This document shows positions 44,743 through 52,929 of a stretch of DNA of 53,936 nt, in pieces. Below the pieces are notes generated by a model. It had not been told where the DNA came from and did not search any database. It saw nothing but the letters and a program-made list of their open reading frames with translations. The stretch covers positions 1 to 53,936 of the forward strand of contig JAEUHQ010000034.1 of assembly GCA_016794565.1 (NCBI GenBank), written 5' to 3'. The translations under genes and the position numbers were made by a program. The first letter of the stretch is position 1. Every line of letters begins with the position of its first letter. Source of the stretch: Planctomycetota bacterium (GTDB lineage Bacteria > Planctomycetota > UBA1135 > UBA2386).

Positions 44743-44920
44743 TGGTGATTGCGCGGGCGGGAACCTCGCGTGTGCCGTTCGGCGGAGACGTTCCGCCGCT
44801 ACGTCCGCGGGGCGCGGCGAACGTGCCGTCGGTGTCCTGGTGACAACGACGAACGCATCGCCATGCGCCCCCTATGGACGTCGGCGGCGGACAAGAGCGG
44901 AGGAGATTCCTCCGTGATCG

Positions 44921-46843
44921 TCAGCGCGCGAACGCCGTCGCCCACCCGGGCCGCGTCGTCACCGCGCGTGGCGGCGACACGAACGGCGGCACCTTCGCAT
45001 CGGGCGTCGGGACACTGGCACCAGGGAAGCCGAGCTGTGCCGCGCGCGCCATGAGCTCATTCCCTTTGACCTCGTCGCGCGCGCCGCCGAGGCCCGCGGC
45101 ATGAACGTGCGCGAGGTAGAAGCAGGCCTCGCCGTCGCCGGCCGCCGCGGCCTCGTCGAGACGCGCGAGCACGGTGGGCCCGAGCGCCGGTCCCTTCGCG
45201 CCGAGCACGATGCGCACGATGCCCTTCACGGCGAACAGGTCCGTCTCACCGCAGCGCTGGTAGTGGAACAGCGCCTGCTGGCCATCGCCCTGGCTCTCGT
45301 ACACGAGGCCGACGAGAAAGCGCGGCAGACCGCGCGAACCGGCGTCCGCACCCGCCCGCAGCCGCCGCAGCGCGGCACCGAGGTCCGCGTCGGAGGTGCG
45401 AACACCGAGCCACAGGTCGAGGATCGCGAGGTTGCAGCACGCCTCGATGCTGCCGAGCGAGGCCGCCTTCGCCCACCAGTGGCCGGCGGAACGAAGCGCC
45501 GCGCGTTCGTCGCCGTGCACGGGCCGCTCGATCGCCAGCACGCCGAGTTCGTTGTACGCGTCGGGCGAGTCCCGCCCCCATGCCTGGTTGCCGGCAACGA
45601 TCGTCAGGCGGCGTATCGCGTCCGCCCTTCCCGCGGCGACGGCGTCCTTCCAGAAGGCGATCGAGTCGCCGGGGTGAGGACCGCGGAAGTAGCCCCATTG
45701 GCCCGTGAGGTACATCGCCGCGAACAGCGAGCTCCAGACGGCCATGTGGATGGTGTTGGTCGCGCGAGGCGCGAGTGCGGTCTCCCAGCGTGAGTTGAGC
45801 CGACCCGGCGCGCCGGTTCGCGCGAGCCGATCGAGCCATTGCACTGCCGTGTTGAGCACCGGCACCGGGAACAGCTTCGCGAAGAGCTCCGGCGCCCCGA
45901 TCGCGCCGAGCAGCTGGAAGAACACGATGTAGCCGAGACCGTAGCCCGCGCCGAAGAGCAGCCGCCCGAGGTTGGTGCGCGGCGAGGTCGACGGATCGGT
46001 CATCAGCAGGTGCAGGCCGAGAAACGCCGCGGCGGGCATGTTCGTGCTCGCGAACAGGTAGACGCCCGTGCTCGCCGTGTAGCCCGCGTTGATCGCCGCC
46101 ATCACCGCCGCTGCCGCGAGCGTCATCAGCGTCACGGCGAAGAAGTGCTGCACGACGAGGCCGAGGCAGAAGAGGAACAGGAACACGTGCGGCGGTCGTT
46201 CGAGCGTGGTAGCCAGTTCTTTCGCCCACGTGAGGTCCACGTTGCCCGTCGCGATCAGCACGATCGCCGTCACCGCGAGTCCGAAGCCCGACGGGTTGAA
46301 GACGTGCGTGCGGCGACCTTCCTTCTGCCACTTCACGAACTCCTTGCCGAGCAGTCCGGCGGCGACCATCACGAACTGCCACACGAACCAATCGTCGCGG
46401 AACCAGATGAAGAGGTTCGTGCTCAGCACGATCGGCGTCGGCCCCGAGCTGAGCCACCACGGACGCCGGCGGGTCCACGCGAGCAGCGCGTCGAACGCAT
46501 ACAGGAAGAGCCACTGCGCGAGGATCAGCGGCAGCTGCCGGAAGATCGGGCTGTGCCCGTCGTGATCGACCCAGAACCAGCCCCAGTACGCGTACAGACC
46601 CGTCTGCACGCAGGCCTGGATGTAGTGCTGCTTCACGGGCGGCGCCCACTGCACCGCGAGCGTGCGACCGTCACGCTTTGCGCCGAGGACCAGCGCGCCG
46701 TACCACCCCAGCATCGCGACGGCCGTCCCCACGAAGGCCCACAGCACGTGCGGGTTGCCGTGCACACGCGGCAGCGCGACGAACGCGACGAGCGCCGCGA
46801 TCATCACGAGCGGCAAGCGCACCAGAGGCGACGATCCCGTCAT
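44921..46843 (-). CDS. RnfD/NQR2-like membrane protein fused to Sel1-like repeats
   Basis: 640 residues from ATG 46843 (GAGG upstream, 7 bases after the isomerase stop). The first two thirds are a multi-TM domain with the RnfD/NQR2 marks HVFNPSGFGLAVTAIVL and HLLMTDPSTSPRTNLGRLLFG. The flavin-attachment SGAT-type motif of true RnfD/NQR2 is not visible. The last third is soluble and helical with Sel1/TPR-like repeats, for example SIEACCNLAILDLWLG, LPRFLVGLVYESQG and GEACFYLAHVHAAGLGG. None of the other Rnf subunits is nearby. It could be an electron-transfer membrane protein with a docking tail, or a relative of the RnfD-like proteins found in enediyne-type clusters. The function is not established. 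Confidence 0.75.
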   Translation of the reverse strand: MTGSSPLVRLPLVMIAALVAFVALPRVHGNPHVLWAFVGTAVAMLGWYGALVLGAKRDGRTLAVQWAPPVKQHYIQACVQTGLYAYWGWFWVDHDGHSPIFRQLPLILAQWLFLYAFDALLAWTRRRPWWLSSGPTPIVLSTNLFIWFRDDWFVWQFVMVAAGLLGKEFVKWQKEGRRTHVFNPSGFGLAVTAIVLIATGNVDLTWAKELATTLERPPHVFLFLFCLGLVVQHFFAVTLMTLAAAAVMAAINAGYTASTGVYLFASTNMPAAAFLGLHLLMTDPSTSPRTNLGRLLFGAGYGLGYIVFFQLLGAIGAPELFAKLFPVPVLNTAVQWLDRLARTGAPGRLNSRWETALAPRATNTIHMAVWSSLFAAMYLTGQWGYFRGPHPGDSIAFWKDAVAAGRADAIRRLTIVAGNQAWGRDSPDAYNELGVLAIERPVHGDERAALRSAGHWWAKAASLGSIEACCNLAILDLWLGVRTSDADLGAALRRLRAGADAGSRGLPRFLVGLVYESQGDGQQALFHYQRCGETDLFAVKGIVRIVLGAKGPALGPTVLARLDEAAAAGDGEACFYLAHVHAAGLGGARDEVKGNELMARAAQLGFPGASVPTPDAKVPPFVSPPRAVTTRPGWATAFAR

Positions 46844-46850
46844 CGCCGCC

Positions 46851-47897
46851 TCACTCGAGCCCGAGTACTCGGCGGATCGCGGCGCGGTCGACCTTGCCGC
46901 CGGCGAAGTCGTCGAAGGCCCGGGCGGGCGGCGTGATGAGATGGCTCGCGATGAACGGCGCCCCTTCCTCCGCACCCTGCTGGCTGTCCTTGAAACAGCA
47001 CTCCCACTCGAGCGTCGCCCAGCCCTCGTAGCCGTACTTCGACAGCAGCGAGAACACGGCGGTGAAGTCCACCTGCCCGTCGCCGAGCGAACGGAAGCGG
47101 CCCGCCCGGTTCTGCCAGTTCTGGTAGCCGCCGTAGACACCGGTGCGGCCGTTCGGCCGGAACTCGGCGTCCTTCACGTGGAAGCAGCGGATGCGTTCGT
47201 GGTAGAGCTCGATGTACTGCAGGTAGTCGAGCTGCTGCAGCACGAAGTGGCTCGGGTCGTAGAGCAGGCACGCGCGCGCATGCTCGTCGACGTGGTCCAG
47301 GAACGCCTCGTAGCTGGCGCCGTCGTGCAGGTCCTCGCCGGGATGCACCTCGAACGCACAGTCGACGCCGCACTGCTCGGCGTGATCGAGGATCGGCCGC
47401 CAGCGCCGCGCGAGTTCCTTGAAGCCCTCTTCGACGAGCCCGGCCGGCCGCTGCGGCCACGGATAGACCGTGTGCCACATCAGGGCGCCGCTGAACGTCG
47501 GGATCGCCGACAGCCCGAGGTTGCGGCTCGCGTCGAGACAGAGCTTCACCTGCTCGGTGCCCCACCGGCACATCGCGTCGGCGGTGGTCACGTCGGCCGG
47601 CGCGAACGTCTGGAACATCGACGTGTACGCGGGATGCACCGCGACGAGCTGGCCTTGCAGATGCGCGCTGAGCTCGCTGATCTGCACGCCGGCCGCTGCA
47701 GCAGTGCCGCGCAGCTCGTCGCAATACGCCTTGCTCGCCGCCGCCTTCTTCAGGTCGAGGCAGCGCGCATCCCACGACGGCACCTGCACGCCCGTGTAGT
47801 CGAGGCCCGCGGCCCAGCGGCAGATCGGCTCGAACCGGTCGAACGGCGCGCGGTCGGCGAGGAACTGCGCGAGGAAGATGCCGGGGCCTTTCATCAT
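46851..47897 (-). CDS. Sugar phosphate isomerase/epimerase-like TIM-barrel protein
   Basis: 348 residues, cytoplasmic, of the xylose-isomerase-like (AP-endonuclease 2) superfamily. Metal-site residues are visible in order: Glu in FEVHPGED, Asp/His in YDPSHFV, His/Asp in CFHVKDAEF and Glu in LEWECCF. This set usually binds a divalent metal for aldose-ketose isomerisation or epimerisation. The start MMKGPGIFLAQFL (ATG 47897) is the first Met before the first barrel strand; the longer frame upstream has no family content. It lies between the RnfD-like gene (7-base gap) and the Gfo/Idh/MocA oxidoreductase (63-base gap) on the same strand, a pairing common for inositol or uncommon-sugar catabolism. 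The substrate is unknown. Confidence 0.88.
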   Translation of the reverse strand: MMKGPGIFLAQFLADRAPFDRFEPICRWAAGLDYTGVQVPSWDARCLDLKKAAASKAYCDELRGTAAAAGVQISELSAHLQGQLVAVHPAYTSMFQTFAPADVTTADAMCRWGTEQVKLCLDASRNLGLSAIPTFSGALMWHTVYPWPQRPAGLVEEGFKELARRWRPILDHAEQCGVDCAFEVHPGEDLHDGASYEAFLDHVDEHARACLLYDPSHFVLQQLDYLQYIELYHERIRCFHVKDAEFRPNGRTGVYGGYQNWQNRAGRFRSLGDGQVDFTAVFSLLSKYGYEGWATLEWECCFKDSQQGAEEGAPFIASHLITPPARAFDDFAGGKVDRAAIRRVLGLE

Positions 47898-47960
47898 CGT
47901 GCCAGAAGGTAGCCGCGCCGCGGGGACTCGCCCACGACCGCGCACGAAACCATCGGCGGC

Positions 47961-49106
47961 CTACTTCGCCACCTCCGCCCACTCGCCTTCGACGGCCGAT
48001 TCGAGCGCAGCGGCGAGAACGCGCTGCACCGCGAGCCCATCGTCGAAGTCGGGGTGGAACGGCGTGCCATCGTGCAGCGCGCGAACGAAGTCGGCGAGGT
48101 GGTGCACGAACGTGTGCTCGTAGCCGACGAGGTGCCCGTCGGGCCACCAGTTCGCCGCGTACGGGTGCACGCCGTCCATGCACATCACGGTCCGGAACCC
48201 ACGGGCGTCGTCGGGACCGTCCGGCAGGAACACCTCGAGCTCGTTCATGCGCTCGAGATTCCACCGCAGCGAACCGCGGCTGCCGTTCACTTCGATGCAG
48301 TTCATGTTCTTCCGGCCGATCGCCACACGCGTCGCTTCGAACGTCCCGATCGCGCCGCCGCGAAAACGTGCGAGGAAGCAGAACGCGTCGTCGACGTCGA
48401 CCTTGCTGCTCCCGCCGCGGCCGTCAGGGCGCTTCTTCGTGAACGTCTGCTGCACACCGCACACCGCCTCGAACTCGAGTCCCGTCAGCGCACGCACGAG
48501 GTCGATCAGGTGCGCGTTCAGGTCGCCGTGCGCGCCGCTCCCCGCGGTCCTGCGCGACGTGCGCCAGCTGGCCGGCGCATCGGCCGACGCGAGCCAGTCC
48601 TGCAGGTAGACCGCGCGGACCTGGCGCACGTCGCCGAGATCGCCGCGCGCGATCATGCGGGCCGCGAGCGCCGTGGCCGGCGCGCGGCGGTAGTTGTGCC
48701 AGACGCCGACGCGCACCTTCTTCTTCTTCGCCAGCGCCGCCATCGAACGCGCCTCGTCGACCGTGAGCGCCAGCGGCTTCTCGCACAGCACGTGCTTGCC
48801 GCGCTGCAGCGCCGCGGTCGCGATCGCACAGTGGCTGTCGTTCGGCGTCGCGACATCGACCAGGTCGATCGACGGATCCCGCAGGACGGCGTCGAGGTCC
48901 GTCGTCGCCTGCGCGAACCCGAACTTCGCGGCGGCCTCGGCGGCGCGCCTCTTGTCGCGGCCCACCACCACCGCGGGCACGACGTCCATCGGCAGGTCGA
49001 AGAAGCGATTGCACTGACGGTACGCATTGCCGTGCGCGCGCCCCATGAAGGCGTGGCCGACCATCGCGACGTGGAGAACGGGGCGCGTACGGGACGCTGC
49101 GGTCAT
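47961..49106 (-). CDS. Gfo/Idh/MocA family oxidoreductase
   Basis: 381 residues. The N-terminal Rossmann fold has an NAD-binding glycine-rich loop (AMVGHAFMGRAHGNAY, with HAFMG in place of the usual GxGxxG), then DLVDVATPNDSH and the family motif CEKPLAL that holds the catalytic Lys. The C-terminal alpha/beta domain contains HLIDLVRAL (HxxD) and the large sheet. Members oxidise sugars or inositols at a hydroxyl using NAD(P). There is no twin-arginine signal, so this copy is cytoplasmic, unlike many planctomycete members of the family. It is co-oriented with the isomerase-like gene, suggesting a short sugar pathway. The start ATG 49106 gives the normal family length. Confidence 0.9.
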   Translation of the reverse strand: MTAASRTRPVLHVAMVGHAFMGRAHGNAYRQCNRFFDLPMDVVPAVVVGRDKRRAAEAAAKFGFAQATTDLDAVLRDPSIDLVDVATPNDSHCAIATAALQRGKHVLCEKPLALTVDEARSMAALAKKKKVRVGVWHNYRRAPATALAARMIARGDLGDVRQVRAVYLQDWLASADAPASWRTSRRTAGSGAHGDLNAHLIDLVRALTGLEFEAVCGVQQTFTKKRPDGRGGSSKVDVDDAFCFLARFRGGAIGTFEATRVAIGRKNMNCIEVNGSRGSLRWNLERMNELEVFLPDGPDDARGFRTVMCMDGVHPYAANWWPDGHLVGYEHTFVHHLADFVRALHDGTPFHPDFDDGLAVQRVLAAALESAVEGEWAEVAK

Positions 49107-49174
49107 CCGCCCGACGATAGGCCGCCGCGCCGGTGATGCTTCGCACCGCCCGACAATTCGCGGACTGCGAAACG

Positions 49175-52100
49175 TCAGCGTGTGCCGCCGAAGAGCACGC
49201 GCAGGTTGCGGTCGCCGGGAGCGAACGTGCTCCAGCCGAGGAACAGGTCCGGCAGGCCGTCGCGATTCCAGTCGCCGACGTCGAACGCGAGCTTCGCATC
49301 GCGATCGCCGACGCGCGCCGGCGACACGAACTGCGCGGGCCCGAACTCACCGGACCCCGTGCTCAGGAAGAACGCGACCGACGTGCTCTTCTGCCCCGTG
49401 GTGTTGGACGTGAACTCGGAGACCGCAACGGCATCGACGTTGCCGTCGCCGTTGACGTCGGCGAGCCGCAGCGCGGTCGGCTGGCCCGGCGCCATCGGCT
49501 GCGGCGACGCGAGGCTCTCGACGAATGCCGCGACGTCGACGGGCGACGGCCCGGCGGTCGGCAGCGCGACGTTGCGGTAGAGATGCAGCGCGCTGTCGCC
49601 AGCGCCGGCGACGAGCAGATCGACGAGGCCGTCGCGATCGAAGTCGGCCGCCGCGATCCGCGTCGGCGCGTTGCCCGCGAGCAGCACCTGCGGCCCGCCC
49701 GCAGCAGCCGACGGTTCGAACACGTCGTCCGCCGGCGAGGCGCCGGCGCGGTGACGAAAGAAGCGAACGTGATCGCCGTCGATCGCGCCGACCATGCTGT
49801 TGGTCGGGACCGCGAGCGCGAGTTCGAGCCGGACCGGACCCGTCGTCGTCGCCGCGAAGTCGCCGAGGGCGAACGCCGCCGCGTTGCCGTGCACGAGCGT
49901 CGCCTGCGTCGGCTGATGGAACGGGAAATCGCCGGCAGCGGGCGACGCCTTGCCGCGCAGCAGCAGGAGTGCCGCGGTGTCGTCACCTGCGGGCGCGTTC
50001 GCGAAGCGCAACAGCACGACGAGGTCGTCGATCCCGTCTCCGTCGACGTCGCCGACCCGCACGCGCGTCGTGTCCGCGACCGACAGCGACGAAACAGCCG
50101 GGTTCGGCACGACGGTGCGGAGCGGTGCGGACACGGCGTCCGGGAGTTGCGGCGAGGTGCCGGCCGGGTCGTGGCGCCAGACGGCGACTCGCGAATCCTC
50201 GGCCACGAACACGAGGCGATCGACGACGCCCGCGGGCGACGGCAACAGCGCCATCGAGCGCGGCAGGAGACCCGCCCACGTGAGGCGATGACTCGGCCGC
50301 GGGAAGCCGCCGTAGCCGTCGTTCTCGATCAGGTCGATCGCGTTGGCCCTGGCCAGCGCCAGGTCGCGCACGAGACCGGCGCCCGCGACGCTCACCGGGT
50401 GGAAGTTGCCGCCGACGAGTCCTTCGATCGGCGCGTTGACGATCGCGCCCGCGTCGGGCGGCAGCAGGCGCTGGATGATCCCTTCCTTGAACACGAGGCG
50501 CGTCGACAGACGACGCTCGATCTGCCCGTCGATCAGGCTCTCGTGGACGACGAACACCGCGCGCGCTTCGGGCGAGATCGGCGTCGGTGCGAACGCACGG
50601 CCGAAGTGCAGTGCCCGGATCTGGCGCGGCAGCTCGGCGCCGATCTCGACACCGCCCTCGACCGGACGCCAGCCGTTCTCGTCGAACGAGAGCAGCGCGA
50701 GCGAGATGAGGCTCGGGTTGCCGGCGACCGACACCGCGAGTTCGACCGGCGGCGAATTGTCGAGGTCGGCGACGAGGCTCTGCCCGAACGGCTCCGTCGG
50801 CAGGATGCTCGTGGTGCCCGGCACCGGCGCCGTGAAGACGCGCGGCTGCACCTGCGGCAGGATGCCGAGCGTCGGGAACGTCGCGGGCACGTCCTGCAGA
50901 CCGCTCAGCACGAAACCGAGCGACTGCTGCGGCCCGTTGCGGCACGCGTGCAGTCCGATCGCGGCGGACCCCGGATCGGGCGTGTAGCCGGGAATGGTGA
51001 AGTCGAGCGCCGTTCCACCGGAGAACTGACCGGTGCCGTCGCCCCACGCCACGTCGAGCTGCAGGGTCGTGCCGCGGAACAGGGCGACATCGAGATGGCC
51101 GTCGCCGTCCAGGTCCGCGATCTCGACCGCATCGTGCACGAGCGGGCGCACGGGCAGGTCGACCGACTGGAAGGCAGGGACACCGAGGGCCGAACGCGCG
51201 AGCAGGACGATGGGCACCTGGCCCGCGGGCGCCGCGTCGCTCGGAAGCAGCACGACGTCGTCCATGCCGTCGGCGTCGAAGTCGCCGGTGCGACAGCGCG
51301 AGGCCGAGATGCCCGGCACACGGAACGTGTCGCCGAGCGGTGTCGCCGGGCGCGCGCGACCGAGCACCACGTGGTGGACCGCGGTCGTCGTGCCGGCGTT
51401 CGCGAGGAACATGTCGGGCACGTGGTCGCCGTTGAAGTCACCGCTGCAGATGTCGCGCGGGAAGCGTTCGTCGGCGACTTCGTGGTCGCCGATCCGCCGC
51501 GGCGCGGCGAACGGCTGGAACATGCCGTTCTGCTGCGAGAGCAGGAGCTGCAGGAAGCCGATCCCGCCCTGCTCGGACAGCACCGCGAAGTCCGGCGCCG
51601 CGGTCGCCTCGGTGCCCGGCTCGGCGTCGAGGAAGAGCGGCACCAGCGCGACCGGCGGCCGGTCGAGCACGGCGCCGCGCGGCCCGAAGAACGGCTTCGG
51701 ATTCGCGAAGAGGAAGACCCGGCTCGCCACGAACTCGGCCGTCACGGCGCCGAGCGTCACACGCAGCACGATGTCGACCTGACCCGGGCGGCCGTCGGGC
51801 GAAGCGGGCATCGTGAACACCAGCCGGTCGGCGCCCGACTCGGCTCTGCGGAAGTCCTCGGCGGGCAACTGCGTCTCGCGCTGCCCCTTCCGAAAGACGA
51901 TCTCGAGGCGATCGAACGCGAGCGGGGCCACGTCGGCGGGCGACGCGAGGTCGGGCGGCACGAGCGCCGTGCCGATCAGCGTGACGAGGCTGCCACCGGT
52001 CGACGGCCCCTGGCTCGGCAGCGCGACCGCGATGTCGGGGCGATAGAACGCGTTCTCGATCGTCGTCGACTCGCCGGCGACCGCGTCGCGCACGAACAAC

Positions 52101-52831
52101 GTCGCCTGCCCCGGGAGCGCCGCGCCGGGCACGACCGCGGACACGACGGGAGCCGCACCCGCCGGCTGCGGCTCGAACCGGACGTCGGTGCAAGGCCGCG
52201 TGATGCGCGGCCGCGGCCCGCCGCCGATGCCCGCGCGCGTCGGATCCGCGGTCGACACCAGCACCTGCACGTTCGCCGGATCGCTGCTGCGCAGGCCGGT
52301 GACCCGGATGCGCACCCGTTCGCCGAGGGGCGACAGGAACTGCTGCGTCGGGGGCGCGGTGAACTCGAGCTGGGCGCGCGGCTGGCGCACGAGCACGATC
52401 GGAGCGGGCGCGGCGATCGCGCGGCCGTCGACGAACACCGTGAGCCGGCCGTCGACGTCGGCGGCGGTCGGATCGCCGATCGCAGCGACGAGCGGTGCCG
52501 TGTCGAGGGTGAACGCGATCAGCGTCGAACCTCCCTGTCCCGACGCGACCGGCGCGAGCTGGTCCCAGCCGGAACCCGCCGCGTCGATGCGCACCCGCAA
52601 CTGCGCCGCCGCCGCGATCTGCGCGTTCGCGACGACGACCGTGCGCGTCGTGTTCGACGCCGGCACCAGCGGCAGCAACGGATCGAGGCTGAGTTCGGGC
52701 ACTCGCACTTCGCCGGACCCGCCGCCGCCCGAGTTGGACGCGATGCCGCCGATCAGCCCGGCGCCGCAACCGGGCAGCGACGCGAGCGCGCAGACGAACG
52801 CGATCCCGAGCAACCAGCGCCTTGGCGACAT
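49175..52831 (-). CDS. Large FG-GAP (VCBS-type) repeat lipoprotein
   Basis: 1218 residues. The signal peptide MSPRRWLLGIAFVCALASLPGC ends in a lipobox (LPGC). A Gly/Ser linker follows, then an Ig/TIG-like region (about 40-420), then at least seven calcium-type DxDxDGxxD loops of FG-GAP beta-propeller blades, including DFDADGMDDV, DLDGDGHLDV, DVDGDGIDDLVV, DFDRDGLVDLL, DVNGDGNVDA and DWNRDGLPDLFL. Such proteins usually sit at the cell surface and bind partners, sugars or matrix. The lipobox suggests outer-membrane anchoring. It is divergent from the nucleotidase gene (98-base gap) and 68 bases before the Gfo/Idh/MocA gene, on the same strand. Confidence 0.88.
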   Translation of the reverse strand: MSPRRWLLGIAFVCALASLPGCGAGLIGGIASNSGGGGSGEVRVPELSLDPLLPLVPASNTTRTVVVANAQIAAAAQLRVRIDAAGSGWDQLAPVASGQGGSTLIAFTLDTAPLVAAIGDPTAADVDGRLTVFVDGRAIAAPAPIVLVRQPRAQLEFTAPPTQQFLSPLGERVRIRVTGLRSSDPANVQVLVSTADPTRAGIGGGPRPRITRPCTDVRFEPQPAGAAPVVSAVVPGAALPGQATLFVRDAVAGESTTIENAFYRPDIAVALPSQGPSTGGSLVTLIGTALVPPDLASPADVAPLAFDRLEIVFRKGQRETQLPAEDFRRAESGADRLVFTMPASPDGRPGQVDIVLRVTLGAVTAEFVASRVFLFANPKPFFGPRGAVLDRPPVALVPLFLDAEPGTEATAAPDFAVLSEQGGIGFLQLLLSQQNGMFQPFAAPRRIGDHEVADERFPRDICSGDFNGDHVPDMFLANAGTTTAVHHVVLGRARPATPLGDTFRVPGISASRCRTGDFDADGMDDVVLLPSDAAPAGQVPIVLLARSALGVPAFQSVDLPVRPLVHDAVEIADLDGDGHLDVALFRGTTLQLDVAWGDGTGQFSGGTALDFTIPGYTPDPGSAAIGLHACRNGPQQSLGFVLSGLQDVPATFPTLGILPQVQPRVFTAPVPGTTSILPTEPFGQSLVADLDNSPPVELAVSVAGNPSLISLALLSFDENGWRPVEGGVEIGAELPRQIRALHFGRAFAPTPISPEARAVFVVHESLIDGQIERRLSTRLVFKEGIIQRLLPPDAGAIVNAPIEGLVGGNFHPVSVAGAGLVRDLALARANAIDLIENDGYGGFPRPSHRLTWAGLLPRSMALLPSPAGVVDRLVFVAEDSRVAVWRHDPAGTSPQLPDAVSAPLRTVVPNPAVSSLSVADTTRVRVGDVDGDGIDDLVVLLRFANAPAGDDTAALLLLRGKASPAAGDFPFHQPTQATLVHGNAAAFALGDFAATTTGPVRLELALAVPTNSMVGAIDGDHVRFFRHRAGASPADDVFEPSAAAGGPQVLLAGNAPTRIAAADFDRDGLVDLLVAGAGDSALHLYRNVALPTAGPSPVDVAAFVESLASPQPMAPGQPTALRLADVNGDGNVDAVAVSEFTSNTTGQKSTSVAFFLSTGSGEFGPAQFVSPARVGDRDAKLAFDVGDWNRDGLPDLFLGWSTFAPGDRNLRVLFGGTR

Positions 52832-52929
52832 GGTCGCGTGAGTCTACCCGAGGACCGCGGCACGCGGGCTGCGACGAACACGCGATGCCAGCGGACGCCG
52901 CGACGGCGCGGGGTGGTAGAACGAACGCG

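Noticed and set aside
44743..44920. Possible small gene or RNA in the 178-base gap before the RnfD-like stop
   Set aside because: No start with signal or motif, no convincing hairpin-plus-U-tract, and only short shadow frames.
44921..46843. Complete Rnf electron-transport complex
   Set aside because: Only an RnfD-like domain is present; no RnfA, B, C, E or G gene nearby and no visible flavin-attachment motif.
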